Positions 17,243 through 27,034 of a stretch of DNA of 64,000 bases are shown piece after piece; the first letter of the stretch is position 1; each line of letters begins with the position of its first letter. A program made the position numbers and the translations under genes. The notes under the pieces are model-generated. The model saw only the letters and a list, made by a program, of their open reading frames with translations. It was not told the origin of the DNA and ran no database searches. The stretch spans positions 682,001-746,000 of the forward strand of contig CAVWSF010000005.1 in assembly GCA_963757605.1 (NCBI GenBank), read 5' to 3'. Source of the stretch: JAICJC01 sp963757605 (GTDB lineage: Bacteria > Actinomycetota > Thermoleophilia > Gaiellales > JAICJC01).

Positions 17243-18001
17243 ATGCGCCTCAGCGGGCTGCTCGTGGCTCCCCTCCTCCTGGCCGGGTGCGCCCGCGGCG
17301 GGCAGGCGGCTCCGAAGCCCACGGGGTCTACCGCGCCACGGTGCGTGACCCGGCACAGCATGCGATTCGCACCGTCTGGCTCGATGCTGCAACGGGCCGG
17401 TTTCGCGTCCGGACGGTCTTCCGGGGGATCCCAGCCGCCGGTCGCGCTGTAACGGTGGTCGTCTTCGACGGCCGCACGGAGTCTCGATCGTCGGCTTCCG
17501 CCGTCTGAGCCACGTCGGCGCGGCACTCTTCCGCACGAGCACATCCGCCGTCACCGGGACCATCCGCCAGGTGGCGGCCGGCCGGCCGACGCACGCCGGG
17601 GCCGCCCACTGGCGAGGATCGGCCTGGCGGGGTACGACTCCTGGCAGCGCGTCGGAGCCGACCGGCGACGCCGGAACGACCTACGAGACGGCCTACCCGG
17701 GGCTGGACGTCAACCGTCGAGTAAAGCGGCGGGGCCACGCTCGGATGCGACGGGACGCCGGTGCACCTCGCGGACGGCTCGCCCGCTATGGTCGTGGTGG
17801 TGCCGATCAGCGCAGGGGGCAGCGGCGAGTGCTCGAGCTCGAGCGACGGCTCGACCACGGGCGATCACGGTCGTGTCGGAGAACGCCGAGGCCGGAACGC
17901 TCGTTTACGTCACCGCCGGGGACGCGGTCATCAGTCTGTCGGGCCGGGCGGTGACGCCGGGCTCCGCTGCAGCGATCGCCCGCGCCCTACGCCCGGTGTA
18001 G
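17243..18001 (+). pseudogene. Decayed tandem copy of the 16326 lipoprotein gene
   Basis: Starts with its own lipoprotein signal (LLVAPLLLAGCARGG, ATG 17243). Pieces in different frames match the intact neighbour: HGVYRATVRDPAQHAIRTVW followed by LDAATGRFRVRT against VWLDAATGRYLAR, VVVFDGRTE against LWVYDGRSA, and a C-terminal AVTPGSAAAIARALRPV against ALTPQNAFPLARALRPV. Several frameshifts separate them, too many to be simple sequence errors. The end overlaps the end of mazG by 15 bases. Confidence 0.72.
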
Positions 18002-19036
18002 CGCCTCCTTCGCGCGCCGGTACCAGGCGTCCTGCGCCTCGAGGTCGAGGTCGGCCCACGTCTCCCCCGCCTCCGCGGCCAGCCGCTCGGCCTCCTCGAC
18101 CCGCGAGCGGAACCGCGCCGCAGCGGCCCGGAGCGCCAGCTCCGGGTCGACGTTCGCCAGCCGCGCCACGTTGACGGCCGCGAACAGCAGGTCGCCGGAC
18201 TCGGCCACCACCTCCGCGTCGGGCTCGTGCTCGGCGCGCGGCGCCGGCGCCGCGTCGAGCGCCGCGCGCAGCTCCGCGAGCTCCGACTCCAGCTGGGGCC
18301 AGGCGCCGTCCCAGGCCTCCCAGTCGAAGCCGACCGCCGCCGCCCGCCGCTGCACTTTGCGGGCGTGCAGGAGCGCCGGCAGGACGCCGGGGACGTCGTG
18401 GAAGATCCCCGCCCGGCCCTCGTCCTCACGCTTGATCTGCTCCCAGTTCCGACGAACGGCGCCGGCCGTCTCGGCCTCGCGCTCGCCGAAGACGTGCGGG
18501 TGGCGGCGCACGAGCTTCTCGGTGATGCCGGCCGCGACGTCGGCCAGGTCGCCCGTCCCGTCCTCGGCGCAGAGGAGAGCCAGGAAGAACGCCTGGAAGA
18601 GCAGGTCGCCGAGCTCGTCGAGGAGCTTCGCGGCATCGGCGTGCCCGACGGCCTCGGCGACCTCGTAGGCCTCTTCGATCGTGTGCGGCACGATGGTCGC
18701 CGCCGTCTGCTCACGATCCCACGGGCAGTCGACGCGCAGCCGCGCGGTCAAACGCTGGAGCCCCACCATCGCGTCGGCCAGGAGCAGGTCGCGGAGCGCA
18801 TCTCCGGTCGGAACGACCTGGTCCCAGTCACGCTCGGCCAGAAGGCGCCGGAACCGCTCGCCGGAGGCGGCCGCGACCGGCGCGTCGGCGTCGATCGCGA
18901 TCCCGTGCCCGCCGAGCCAGGCGGCCAGCGGTTCGTCGTCGGGCACCGCCACGGGCCCGGCGGCCTCGATCGCCCGCCACGACGCCAGCGGCACGAGGTC
19001 GGGATCGCCGGGGCCGAGGGCGACCAGGGTGGCCAT
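17987..19036 (-). CDS. mazG: MazG-like nucleoside triphosphate pyrophosphohydrolase
   Basis: Hydrolyses (d)NTPs to monophosphates and pyrophosphate, house-cleaning damaged nucleotides. 349 residues. An N-terminal segment (LVALGPGDPDLVPL) resembles the tetrapyrrole-methylase-like head seen in long MazG proteins, here shortened. The catalytic MazG domain has LRVDCPWDREQT, EEAYEVAEAV and DELGDLLFQAFF with the EExxE and ExxD metal ligands, and a second repeat later shows ESGDLLFAAVN. Ends inside the pseudogene tail. Follows the PpiC gene by 10 bases, as mazG follows mfd in mycobacteria. Confidence 0.92.
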   Translation of the reverse strand: MATLVALGPGDPDLVPLASWRAIEAAGPVAVPDDEPLAAWLGGHGIAIDADAPVAAASGERFRRLLAERDWDQVVPTGDALRDLLLADAMVGLQRLTARLRVDCPWDREQTAATIVPHTIEEAYEVAEAVGHADAAKLLDELGDLLFQAFFLALLCAEDGTGDLADVAAGITEKLVRRHPHVFGEREAETAGAVRRNWEQIKREDEGRAGIFHDVPGVLPALLHARKVQRRAAAVGFDWEAWDGAWPQLESELAELRAALDAAPAPRAEHEPDAEVVAESGDLLFAAVNVARLANVDPELALRAAAARFRSRVEEAERLAAEAGETWADLDLEAQDAWYRRAKEALHRA

Positions 19037-19046
19037 TCCAGGAAGC

Positions 19047-20111
19047 CTAGGTGGTAGGCGGGGCGGCGGTGCTGGTCGGCGGCGGAGCGTAGCCCGTCGC
19101 ATACTTCGTGACCTTCTTCTGCGCCGCCTCGAGCTTCTTGAGCACGCCCGTGATGTGCGACTGCTTCTGGGTCGAGAGGAGCTGCGTGCGGATCTGGGCC
19201 TTCACCTGGTCGAGCGTCTGCTGGGTGCCAGCCTTCACGAGGTCAGCCGTCGGCCGGATGAGGAAGTAGCAGTCGGGCTGGCACTTGCCGCCGAGGTTGG
19301 ACGTCGCGTACGCCTTGTCGACCTTGACGAGCGGCGAGAGCTGGTCCGTCGGCAGCGTGAAGGCCGACTGCTCGAACGCCTTGTCGAGCTGACCCTTCTG
19401 GGCGGTGAACGGCTCGTGGTTCGCGCTCGTGTCGATCGTGCCCGCGGCGACGTCCTTGAACGTCCCGCCGTCGGCGAGCTTCGTGAGCGCCGCCTGGGCC
19501 GACGCCTTGTCGGGGAAGAGGGCGTAGTCGACGACGCGCGTATCTGACGTGCTCTTGTAGGCCGCCTTGTTCTTGTCGTAGTAGTCCTGGACGTCCTGGT
19601 CGGTGACCTTGACCTCGTTCGTCAGCTTGGCGGTGATCTTGTTCTCGAAGAGCGTCGTCTCGAACTCGAAGTGCAGGTCGTCGGTCGAGAGGCCGAACTT
19701 CTTCAGGTCGGCCTGGAGCTTCGACTCGTCGCCGCCGTAGTTCTGCTGGACAGCGTCGTCGAGCGCCTTCTGGTATTCGGCGTCCGTGACCGTCACGTGC
19801 AGCGCGTTTGCGATGTTGCGCACCTGCATCTCCTGGACGAGGTGCTGGAGCGTCGGCTGGACGATGGTGGTCGTGTAGTCGGTCGTCCCGGGCTTGGGCG
19901 GCGTCTGGTTCTGCGCCTGGATGCCCTTCACCCGCAGCGTGATCCAGTGGTCGAGCTGGGACTTGGTGATGTGGGTGTTGCCGACCACGGCGACGTCGCC
20001 GTTCTCGAGCGAGCCGGATGAGCTCGCAGAGTCGCTCCCGCCGCCCCCGCAGGCGGCGGACACAGCGGCCGTCAGAGCGACCAGGAGGAGTATGCGGAGG
20101 GCACGGCCCAT
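19047..20111 (-). CDS. SurA/PpiC-like lipoprotein foldase
   Basis: 354 residues. Lipobox VSAAC with Cys21 lipidated, then a low-complexity Ser/Gly stretch. A SurA-N-type helical domain (HLVQEMQVRNIANALHVTVT) precedes a parvulin-like region (DTRVVDYALFPDKASAQAAL and later KGQLDKAFEQSAFTLPTDQL), which gives prolyl isomerase or chaperone activity for exported proteins. A PDCYFLIRPTAD segment introduces a likely disulfide with GGKCQ. The C-terminal tail is Pro/Thr-rich. Lies between mfd and mazG, 7 bases after the mfd stop. Confidence 0.9.
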   Translation of the reverse strand: MGRALRILLLVALTAAVSAACGGGGSDSASSSGSLENGDVAVVGNTHITKSQLDHWITLRVKGIQAQNQTPPKPGTTDYTTTIVQPTLQHLVQEMQVRNIANALHVTVTDAEYQKALDDAVQQNYGGDESKLQADLKKFGLSTDDLHFEFETTLFENKITAKLTNEVKVTDQDVQDYYDKNKAAYKSTSDTRVVDYALFPDKASAQAALTKLADGGTFKDVAAGTIDTSANHEPFTAQKGQLDKAFEQSAFTLPTDQLSPLVKVDKAYATSNLGGKCQPDCYFLIRPTADLVKAGTQQTLDQVKAQIRTQLLSTQKQSHITGVLKKLEAAQKKVTKYATGYAPPPTSTAAPPTT

Positions 20112-20118
20112 CAACGAA

Positions 20119-23100
20119 TTACGCCGCGACTTCGCGGCGGATTTCGAGTATAGCATCGAGCGTTTCCAGCATCTGTGACGCCCCCGGCACGGGTCGCGAG
20201 ACCTCCCGCCGGGCCACCGTGTAGAGGGCGTTCGGAGCGGCCCGCTTGAGCCCCGCGACCTGCGCCGACGTGAGCGCGAGCGGCGCGACCGTCATCCGCC
20301 CGCCGCGCAGCGTCACGGCCTCGGCGCCCAGCTCGGCGGCGGCGAGCCGGGCCTCCTGGAGCAGGAGCAGGTTGGCGACCGGGTCGGGCACCGCACCGAA
20401 CCGGTCGGCCAGCTCGGCATCGAGCTCGCGCAGGTCGGAGCGCTCGACGGCCAGGGCGATCCGCCGGTGCAGGTCGATCTTCACGGCCTCGAGCGGCATG
20501 TAGTCGGCCGGCACGTAGGCGTCGACGGCCGCGTCGAGCCGCACCGGCCGGGCCGTCTCGGGCGGCCGCCCCTGAAGCTCCGCGACCGCCTCGGCGAGGA
20601 GCTCGCAGTAGAGCTCGAACCCGACAGCGGCGACGTGCCCGGACTGCTCGTCGCCGAGCAGGTTGCCCGGCTCCGCGCAGCTCCAGGTCGCGCATGGCGA
20701 TGCGGTAGCCCGACCCCAGCTCCGTGTAGTCCGCGAGGGTCGAGAGCCGGTGGCGGGCCTCCTCGGAGAGCTCGCGCCGGTCCGGGTAGAAGAGGTAGGC
20801 GTGGGCGTGCGCATCGGACCTCCCGACCCGACCCCTGATCTGGTAGAGCTGGGCCAGCCCGAGGGCGTCGGCCCGCTCGACGACGAGCGTGTTGGCCTGG
20901 GGGATGTCGAGGCCCGACTCGATGATGGTCGTCGAGACGAGCACGTCGAAGTCGCCGTGCAGGAACTTCATCATGACGTCCTCGAGCCGGCGCTCGGGCA
21001 TCTGGCCGTGGGCGACGCCGATGCGCAGCTCTGGCACCCACATCCGCAGCCGCTCGGCGGCCTCGTCGATCGTCTCGACCCGGTTGTGGAGGTAGAACGA
21101 CTGGCCCTCGCGGGCGGCCTCGCGCCGGAGCGCCGTGGCGATCAGCTCCTCGTCGAACTCGCCGACGTGCGTCTTGATCGGGTGACGGCCGCGCGGCGGC
21201 GTCGTGATGACGGTGATGTCGCGCAGGCCCGACAGCGACATGTGCAGCGTGCGCGGGATCGGCGTCGCCGACATCGCAAGCACGTCCACCTCCAGCCGGA
21301 GCTGGCGCAGGAGCTCCTTCTGGGCCACGCCGAAGCGCTGCTCCTCGTCGACGATCACGAGACCCAGGTTCTGGGGGACGACGTCGCGGGAGAGGACACG
21401 ATGCGTCCCGATCAGCACCTCGACCTTGCCGTCGCGGTACTCCTGGAGCACGCGCTTCACCTCGGCCGGAGGCCGGAACCGCGAGACCATCTCGACCCGC
21501 ACCGGGAAGTCGCGGAAGCGGTCCTTGAAGGTGGCGGCGTGCTGCTGGGCGAGGATCGTCGTCGGCACGAGCATCAGCACCTGGCGCCCGGCGGAGGCGG
21601 CCTTGAAGGCCGCGCGCACCGCCACCTCGGTCTTGCCGAAGCCGACGTCGCCGCACACGAGCCGGTCCATCGGCCGGTCCGACTCCATGTCCTCCTTCAC
21701 CACGTCGATCGCGGCCTCCTGGTCGTCGGTCTCCTCGAACGGGAAGGAGTCCTCCAGGCGGCCCATCCACTCGTCGTCGGCGCCGTGCGGCGGCTTCGTG
21801 GCCGACTGGCGGCGGGCGTAGAGCGCGATCAGCTCGCCCGCCAGCTCGCGCACCGCGATCCGGGCGCGCGACTTCAGCGTCTGCCACGCCTTGCCGCCGA
21901 GCTTCGCGAGCGCCGGGGCGCGGCCGTCGGCGCCCACGTACCGGCTCACCTTCGCGAGCTGGTCGTGCGGCACGTACAGCCGGTCGTCGCCGCGGAACTC
22001 GAGATAGAGGTAGTCGCGGACGACGCCGCCCACCTCCTTGGTGTCGAAGCGGACGAACCTGCCGACGCCGTGGTCCTCGTGGACGACGTAGTCGCCGGCG
22101 CGCAGGTCGGCCACGGTTGCGAGCGCGCGGCCGATCCTGGCCGGCCCGCGTGCCCCGCGGCGGCGGAAGAGCTGGGCCGACGGCAGCACCGCCAGGCGCA
22201 GGCCCGGGGCGACGAACCCGCGCCGGACCTGGCCGACGCAGAACGCCACGCCCGCCTCGTCCGGGCCGGCCGCGCCCGGGTCGGGCAGGGCGGCCTCCAC
22301 GCGGCGCAGCTGCAGGTGCGTGCGGCGGGCCTCGCCGATGTGGGGGAACGACACAAGCACGCGGTAGCCGGCCCGCAGAAGGCTGCGGAGCTCGTTCTCC
22401 GCCTCGGCGACGCCGAACGACGCGAGCGCCGGCGGCTGGGCGTCGAACGAGATCGGCTGGCCGAGCGGCATCTCGTCGAGCGCCGTGGCGTCGTCGATCA
22501 TCTCCCGCGCCTGCTCGGCCGGGACGTACCCTCGCCGCAGCCCCTCCCGGTCTCGCAGGAGCTCGGCCGCCTCGGCGTACGCCTCGTCGACCTCGGCGGC
22601 GAGCGCCTCCGGGTTCCACGCGACGAGCGCGGCCGAGGCCGCCAGCTCGGGCAGCGGCGAGACGAGGCCCTCCGGCACCACACCCTCGTCACCCTCGCCC
22701 CATGAAAAATCGGTGCCAGGCACCGATTTTCCAACCTCGGAGGCGGGGTGGATGAGGACGTGGTCGAGGTCCCGCAGCGAGCGCTGGGTGAAGGCGGAGA
22801 ATGCGGACAGGCGCTCGAGGCTGTCGCCGAAGAACTCGGCGCGCACCGGCTCGCGGCCGGTCGAGGGGAAGACGTCGACGAGGCCGCCGCGCACCGAGAA
22901 CTGGCCCCGCTCCTCGACGGTGTGGGCGCGCTCGTAGCCGGCGTCCGCCAGCTCGCGGGTGAGCGCGTCGAACGGCCGTTCCTCCCCGATGCGCAGCTCG
23001 ACCGGTGCGGGCCGGGCGGCAGGCGGCGGCAGCCGCTCCACGAGGGCGTCGGCCGAGACGGCGACGAGGCCGCCGACGGCCAGCGTGTGGAGCGCCCGGG

Positions 23101-23458
23101 CCCGCTCCCCGGCGAGGTGCGGCGCCGGGTCGAGCCCGGAGCCGTGCGCGGCCCCGCGTGACGGCATGAACGCCACCGGCTCGCCGGGCAGGTAGACGGC
23201 CGCCGCCTCGGCCAGCGTGCGAGCCGCGTCGTCGTCGCCGACCAGCACCGCCAGGCCGCGCGGCTCCAGGCCGGCGCGCGTCGTCCACAGGGCGGCGACC
23301 AGCGCGGCCAGGAGCGGCTCCGAGGTCCGGGCCCGGGTCGCGCCCGAGGCGGCGCGGCGGGCGAACGAGGCGAAGTCGGCGTCCTCGAGGAGATACGGCA
23401 GGGCAAGCTCCGCCCCAGCCAGAGGCGCGTCGGGCCGTTGCCTCGTCCCTTCCGTCAC
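20119..23458 (-). CDS. mfd: Transcription-repair coupling factor (one-base frameshift)
   Basis: Dislodges stalled RNA polymerase and recruits UvrA. 1112 residues once corrected. UvrB-like head, CarD-like RNAP-interaction domain with AGDYVVHEDHGVGRF, then the RecG-like motor: CGDVGFGKTEVAVRAAF (Walker A), VIVDEEQRFG (DEEQ), MSATPIPRTLHMSLSG (TRG), and RVGRSDAHAHAYLF. At 20666-20668 an extra G shifts the frame inside RGAGNLLGDEQSG; the protein continues normally in the other frame. A 25-base palindrome sits in frame near residue 243. Start GTG 23458. Confidence 0.93.
22706..22730. repeat. REP-like palindrome inserted in frame in mfd
   Basis: Arms AAAATCGGTGCC (22706-22717) and GGCACCGATTTT (22719-22730) surround a single A. 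Read on the mfd strand they encode KSVPGTDF, keeping the frame. AT content is well above that of the flanking sequence, indicating a later arrival. Confidence 0.62.
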
Positions 23459-23511
23459 CGCCGTCGTGAATGGTACGCTCCGGCCCGCCGTCCCGACGGA
23501 GGTCCCGTTCC

Positions 23512-23730
23512 ATGCGCCGTCTGCTCGCCAGCCTCTACGCCGTCGCCCTCACGCTCGTCCTGCCCGTCGCCGCATACGCCGCCGACAGCTCCGAGTCGGG
23601 CAAGCCCACCGGGCACGACTGGACGCTCGACTCGATCTTCGTGGTCGCCCTCTCGATCCCCGTGATCCTGGGCCTCCTGACGCTGATCGACATCGCCCGT
23701 GGCAAGCACACCCAGCGCCACGACCACTGA
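23512..23730 (+). CDS. Small exported membrane protein
   Basis: 72 residues. Signal-like helix (LLASLYAVALTLVLPVAAYAA), a short polar loop, then a second helix (DSIFVVALSIPVILGLLTLI) and a basic His-rich tail (RGKHTQRHDH). GGAGG lies 10 bases before ATG 23512; the upstream in-frame ATG lacks that. Divergent from mfd. The end overlaps the M20 peptidase start by 32 bases, so the two are co-transcribed. No family recognised. Confidence 0.6.
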   Translation: MRRLLASLYAVALTLVLPVAAYAADSSESGKPTGHDWTLDSIFVVALSIPVILGLLTLIDIARGKHTQRHDH

Positions 23731-25015
23731 CGCCGCGCTTGCGGAGCTCTCCGAGCTCCTGCGGATCGAGTCGGTCTCGAGCGACGGCGCCCACCCGGCC
23801 GAGCTGCGCGAGGCGGCCGAGTGGATCTCGCGGCTGATCGGCGGTGGCGAGATCACCGCGGCCCACGGGAACCCGATCGTCGACGGGCTGATCGAGGCGT
23901 CGGTCCCCGGCGCCCCCACGGTGATCGCCTACGGCCACTACGACGTCCAGGCTCCGGGGCCGCTCGACCTGTGGACGAGCCCGCCGTTCGAGCCGGAGGT
24001 GCGCGACGGCCACATCTACGGCCGCGGCACCTGCGACGACAAGGGCAACTTCTACGCGCTCCTGCGGGCGGCGCTCGACCTGGCCGACGCCGGCGAGCTG
24101 GGCGTGAACGTGCGCGTCCTGGCCGACGGCGAGGAGGAGGTCGGCGGCCACTCCGTCATCCACCACCTCGCCGGCGTGGAGGGCGACTTCGCCGCCGCGG
24201 TCATCTTCGACGGGAGCATGGTGCACGCCGAGCTGCCCGCCGTCACCACCGGCCTGCGCGGGCTGGTGGGCGCGCAGGTGCGGATCCGGACGGGCACGCG
24301 CGAGCTGCACTCCGGCCTCTACGGCGGCGTCGCCGCGAACCCGGTCCACGACCTCCACCGCGTGCTGGCGGCGGTGGTCGACCTCCCCGAGGAGCTGTCC
24401 GCGGGCATCGCCCCCGTCTCGGAGACCGAGCGCGACGGCTGGTCGACGCTCGCGTCGGGGGCCGAGGAGCTCCAGCGCGGCGGCGTCACCCCGCGCGACG
24501 CGGCCGCGGCGGCCGAGTTCTACGAGCGGATCTGGGCGCGCCCGTCGGTCACCGTCCACTCGGTGGCGTCCGGCGACCCGGCGCTGCACAAGACGTCGAT
24601 CCAGACGGAGGCGCGCGCGTCGCTCTCGGTCCGCCTGGCCCCGGGCCAGGATGCCGCGGCCCTGTCGCCGGTGCTCGAGCGGCTGCTCCGCGACGCGTGC
24701 CCGGCGCATGCCGAGCTCGAGGTCGAGATGTGGCCGCCCGGCGAGCCGGCCTGGATGGACCCGTCCGAGCCGGTGCTCCGGGCCGGGTTCGACGCCATCG
24801 AGCGCGCCACCTACGTGCGCCCGCTCGCGGTCAGAAGCGGCGGCTCGATCCCGGTGGCGGCCGCCTTCACCGCCCGCGGCATCCCGACCGTCCTTTCCGG
24901 CTTCGGGGTGGATGAGGACAACATCCACAGCCCCGACGAGCGCTTCGAGGTGCGGCGCTTCGAGTGGGCGCTCCGCTCTGCGCGCGAGATCTATCTGGGC
25001 CTGGCCGCCCTGTGA
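23699..25015 (+). CDS. M20-family dipeptidase/aminoacylase
   Basis: 438-residue di-zinc metallopeptidase. Metal-site motifs: VIAYGHYDVQAPGP (His, Asp), YGRGTCDDKGNF (bridging Asp), and DGEEEVGGHS (catalytic Glu-Glu pair), then a lid domain with LHSGLYGG and the C-terminal HKTSIQTEARA. The final histidine ligand is in DEDNIHSPDERF. Likely cleaves dipeptides or N-acyl amino acids in the cytoplasm. GTG start overlaps the upstream small membrane protein gene. Confidence 0.92.
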   Translation: MASTPSATTTDAALAELSELLRIESVSSDGAHPAELREAAEWISRLIGGGEITAAHGNPIVDGLIEASVPGAPTVIAYGHYDVQAPGPLDLWTSPPFEPEVRDGHIYGRGTCDDKGNFYALLRAALDLADAGELGVNVRVLADGEEEVGGHSVIHHLAGVEGDFAAAVIFDGSMVHAELPAVTTGLRGLVGAQVRIRTGTRELHSGLYGGVAANPVHDLHRVLAAVVDLPEELSAGIAPVSETERDGWSTLASGAEELQRGGVTPRDAAAAAEFYERIWARPSVTVHSVASGDPALHKTSIQTEARASLSVRLAPGQDAAALSPVLERLLRDACPAHAELEVEMWPPGEPAWMDPSEPVLRAGFDAIERATYVRPLAVRSGGSIPVAAAFTARGIPTVLSGFGVDEDNIHSPDERFEVRRFEWALRSAREIYLGLAAL

Positions 25016-25072
25016 CGAATTTTGGACAGCAGGGGGTTTACTCCGTCCCGCGTTCCCGTTAGGCTAGGCGCC

Positions 25073-25312
25073 GTGCCAATGCTTCACCGGGGGATGAGCG
25101 AGTATCAGGTGCGGGCGCACCTCTACGACCCGCCCGAGGCCGTGCGCCGGCTGGACTCCAAGCTGGCGTGCCTGCGCATGCAGACGGGCGCCCATATGTC
25201 CGGCGAGGCGATGCGGCGGGCCTTTGAGGCCCGGCTCGACAAGCGCGTGCCCGACGTCGTCCCTGCGCCGCCGCAGAACGGCAAGGGCCCCCGCATCCGG
25301 CTCATCGCCTAG
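25073..25312 (+). CDS. Hypothetical 79-residue protein, leaderless start
   Basis: Short polar protein with PEAVRRLDSKLACLRMQTGA and a likely amphipathic helix; not recognised. TTTACT (25037-25042) and TAGGCT (25060-25065) are spaced 17 bases and lie 7 bases before GTG 25073, so I took GTG rather than ATG 25079. Its stop overlaps the stop of the convergent VOC gene by two bases. Confidence 0.5.
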   Translation: MPMLHRGMSEYQVRAHLYDPPEAVRRLDSKLACLRMQTGAHMSGEAMRRAFEARLDKRVPDVVPAPPQNGKGPRIRLIA

Positions 25313-25661
25313 CTGTCGATCGGCCGCGGATGCCGCGGCTCGTAGAGCCCGAGCGATCCACCGTCGGGCAGCGCGATCGCCGTGACGAGCCCCACCCGCT
25401 GTCGGCGACCGGGCCGGTCGTCTCGACGCCCTTGGCGTGCAGCTCGGCGACCGTCGCGTGGATGTCGTCGCACATGAGGTAGAGCTCGGCCCGCGCCGGG
25501 CCCTCGCCGGGGTGGACGGCGACCTCGGCGGGCGGCAGGGCGAAGATCAGCCAGCCGTTGCCGGCATCGATGTGCGGCAGGCCGATCGCATCGCGCAGGA
25601 GCGCGCGCACGCCGTCGGCGTCGCTCGTGTGGACGACCGCGTGGGCGCCGACGATGGCCAT
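25309..25661 (-). CDS. VOC (glyoxalase/bleomycin-resistance) protein with one-base frameshift
   Basis: 117 residues after correction. The betaalphabeta VOC module reads IVGAHAVVHTSDADGVRALL, then AELYLMCDDIHATVAELHA and ALPDGGSLGLYEPRHPRP. The shift lies in the G run at 25390-25393, where one base is missing; the last 26 residues appear correctly only after restoring it. His9 and Glu residues could bind a metal. ATG 25661 shares a base with the stop of the upstream membrane gene (TGATG), so translation is coupled. Substrate unknown. Confidence 0.77.
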
Positions 25662-27034
25662 CAGGACGTCCGGTCTCCGGCTCTTCGGCGCGACGCCGCC
25701 ACGCACAGCACCGGCAGGAAGGCGCCCAGGAGCACGACCGGCGTCGTCACCACGCGCCGGGCGGAGTGCTGCAGGTAGTAGTGCAGGCTGGGCCGGCCGA
25801 CCCAGTAGGCCCACACGACGCTCACGAGCACCAGGCAGGCGACCGCCGCCACGAAGACGGCCGTGCGCCGCTCGCCGCCGCGGGCTGCGATCACCACAGC
25901 GACCGCGGCCGCCGGAACGATCACGAGCCAGGCCCCCGGCTGGAGGGCGTGCCAGACGAGCGATCCCGCACCGGTGGGGATGCGGCCGAGCCGGCCCGCC
26001 AGATAGCCGGGATCGATGACCTTGGCGTACGGGATCTCGCCGTTCGAGGTGTCGACGCCGTTGGCGTGGAGCCACAGCTGCCACGGGACCGCGGTCGCAA
26101 GCGCGGCCACCCCGGCGCCGACCGCTGCCAGCCGCCGGCCGCGGCCCGCCGCCGCCACGAGCACCACGACGAGCGCCACGACGAAGGGCGTCCCCTCGCG
26201 CTTCGTGGCGAGCACGGCGGCGGCGAAGAGCGCCGTCAGGACGAGCATCTCGTCCCGTCCGTCCGCCAGCCACCGCCACGCGCACACCGCCGCCATCGCG
26301 AAGAACACCGCGAGCGGCGCGTCGGCCAGGCCGGCGCCGGCCTGGTCGACGAGCGACGGCGCGACGGCGATCAGGAGCGCCGACGCCCAGGCCACGACGG
26401 GCGGGACCCGCCCTGCCAGGAGCCGCGGCAGCGCCAGGACGAGCGCGGCAGTGAGGAGCGCCGCCTGGAGGTGGATGACCTGGGTGTCGAGCGCCCCCAT
26501 GAAGCGGAAGCCGACCGCCTCGACGGCGGGCAGGAGCAGCGGGTAGTCGAGGTGCAGGTGACGGTAGGGCACGCCCGCGAACACGCCGGCGTCGAGCCCG
26601 CCGAGCAGCGTGATCGCCTTGGCCTTCATCGTCCACATCGCCCACGCGTCCCACTCCGCGAGCGGCCGGTAGACGGCGTCGACGAGGAGCAGCGCGACGA
26701 TCAGCCCGACGGCCGCCTGGAGCGCCACGACGGCGTGCGGCCTGACCCGGGCCGGGGCCGGGAGCGTCGGGCCTCCGCCCCGCGCGGGCAGAAGGCCGGT
26801 GGCGGCCAGCGCCGCGCAGCCGGCGACCACCTGCCAGCGGGACAGGTCGAGCCCGGCCACGAGCGCCCACTCGGCAAGGATGCCGGACACGGCGACGCCG
26901 ACCAGGTAGACCGGAGCGGCGACCCCTGCCAGCTCGCGCGGCGAATGCCACAGCCCGAGCGCCCGCCCGATCCCAGCGCCTGCCGCGAGGAAGCACAGGT
27001 TGGCGGCGGCCAGCCCGAGCAGGTGGGTGATCAC
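25661..27034 (-). CDS. GT-C-type (GT39/ArnT-like) membrane glycosyltransferase
   Basis: 457 residues with about eleven membrane helices. An extracytoplasmic loop after helix 3 has RPLAEWDAWAMWTMKAK, where the Asp resembles the DE/DD catalytic residue of polyprenyl-phosphate-dependent GT-C enzymes. Later HLDYPLLLPA matches the amphipathic region of ArnT-like proteins. Likely adds a sugar from a polyprenyl phosphate to a lipid or protein. Starts at GTG 27034 with a GTGA overlap; the gene downstream is coupled. A multi-spanning membrane enzyme is certain; the donor is inferred. Confidence 0.75.
   Translation of the reverse strand: MITHLLGLAAANLCFLAAGAGIGRALGLWHSPRELAGVAAPVYLVGVAVSGILAEWALVAGLDLSRWQVVAGCAALAATGLLPARGGGPTLPAPARVRPHAVVALQAAVGLIVALLLVDAVYRPLAEWDAWAMWTMKAKAITLLGGLDAGVFAGVPYRHLHLDYPLLLPAVEAVGFRFMGALDTQVIHLQAALLTAALVLALPRLLAGRVPPVVAWASALLIAVAPSLVDQAGAGLADAPLAVFFAMAAVCAWRWLADGRDEMLVLTALFAAAVLATKREGTPFVVALVVVLVAAAGRGRRLAAVGAGVAALATAVPWQLWLHANGVDTSNGEIPYAKVIDPGYLAGRLGRIPTGAGSLVWHALQPGAWLVIVPAAAVAVVIAARGGERRTAVFVAAVACLVLVSVVWAYWVGRPSLHYYLQHSARRVVTTPVVLLGAFLPVLCVAASRRRAGDRTS

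Noticed and set aside
25302..26996. 564-codon minus frame ending in a VOC-like tail
   Set aside because: Most of it is the shifted frame of the membrane glycosyltransferase; only the last 120 codons are real, and they belong to the VOC gene that starts at 25661.
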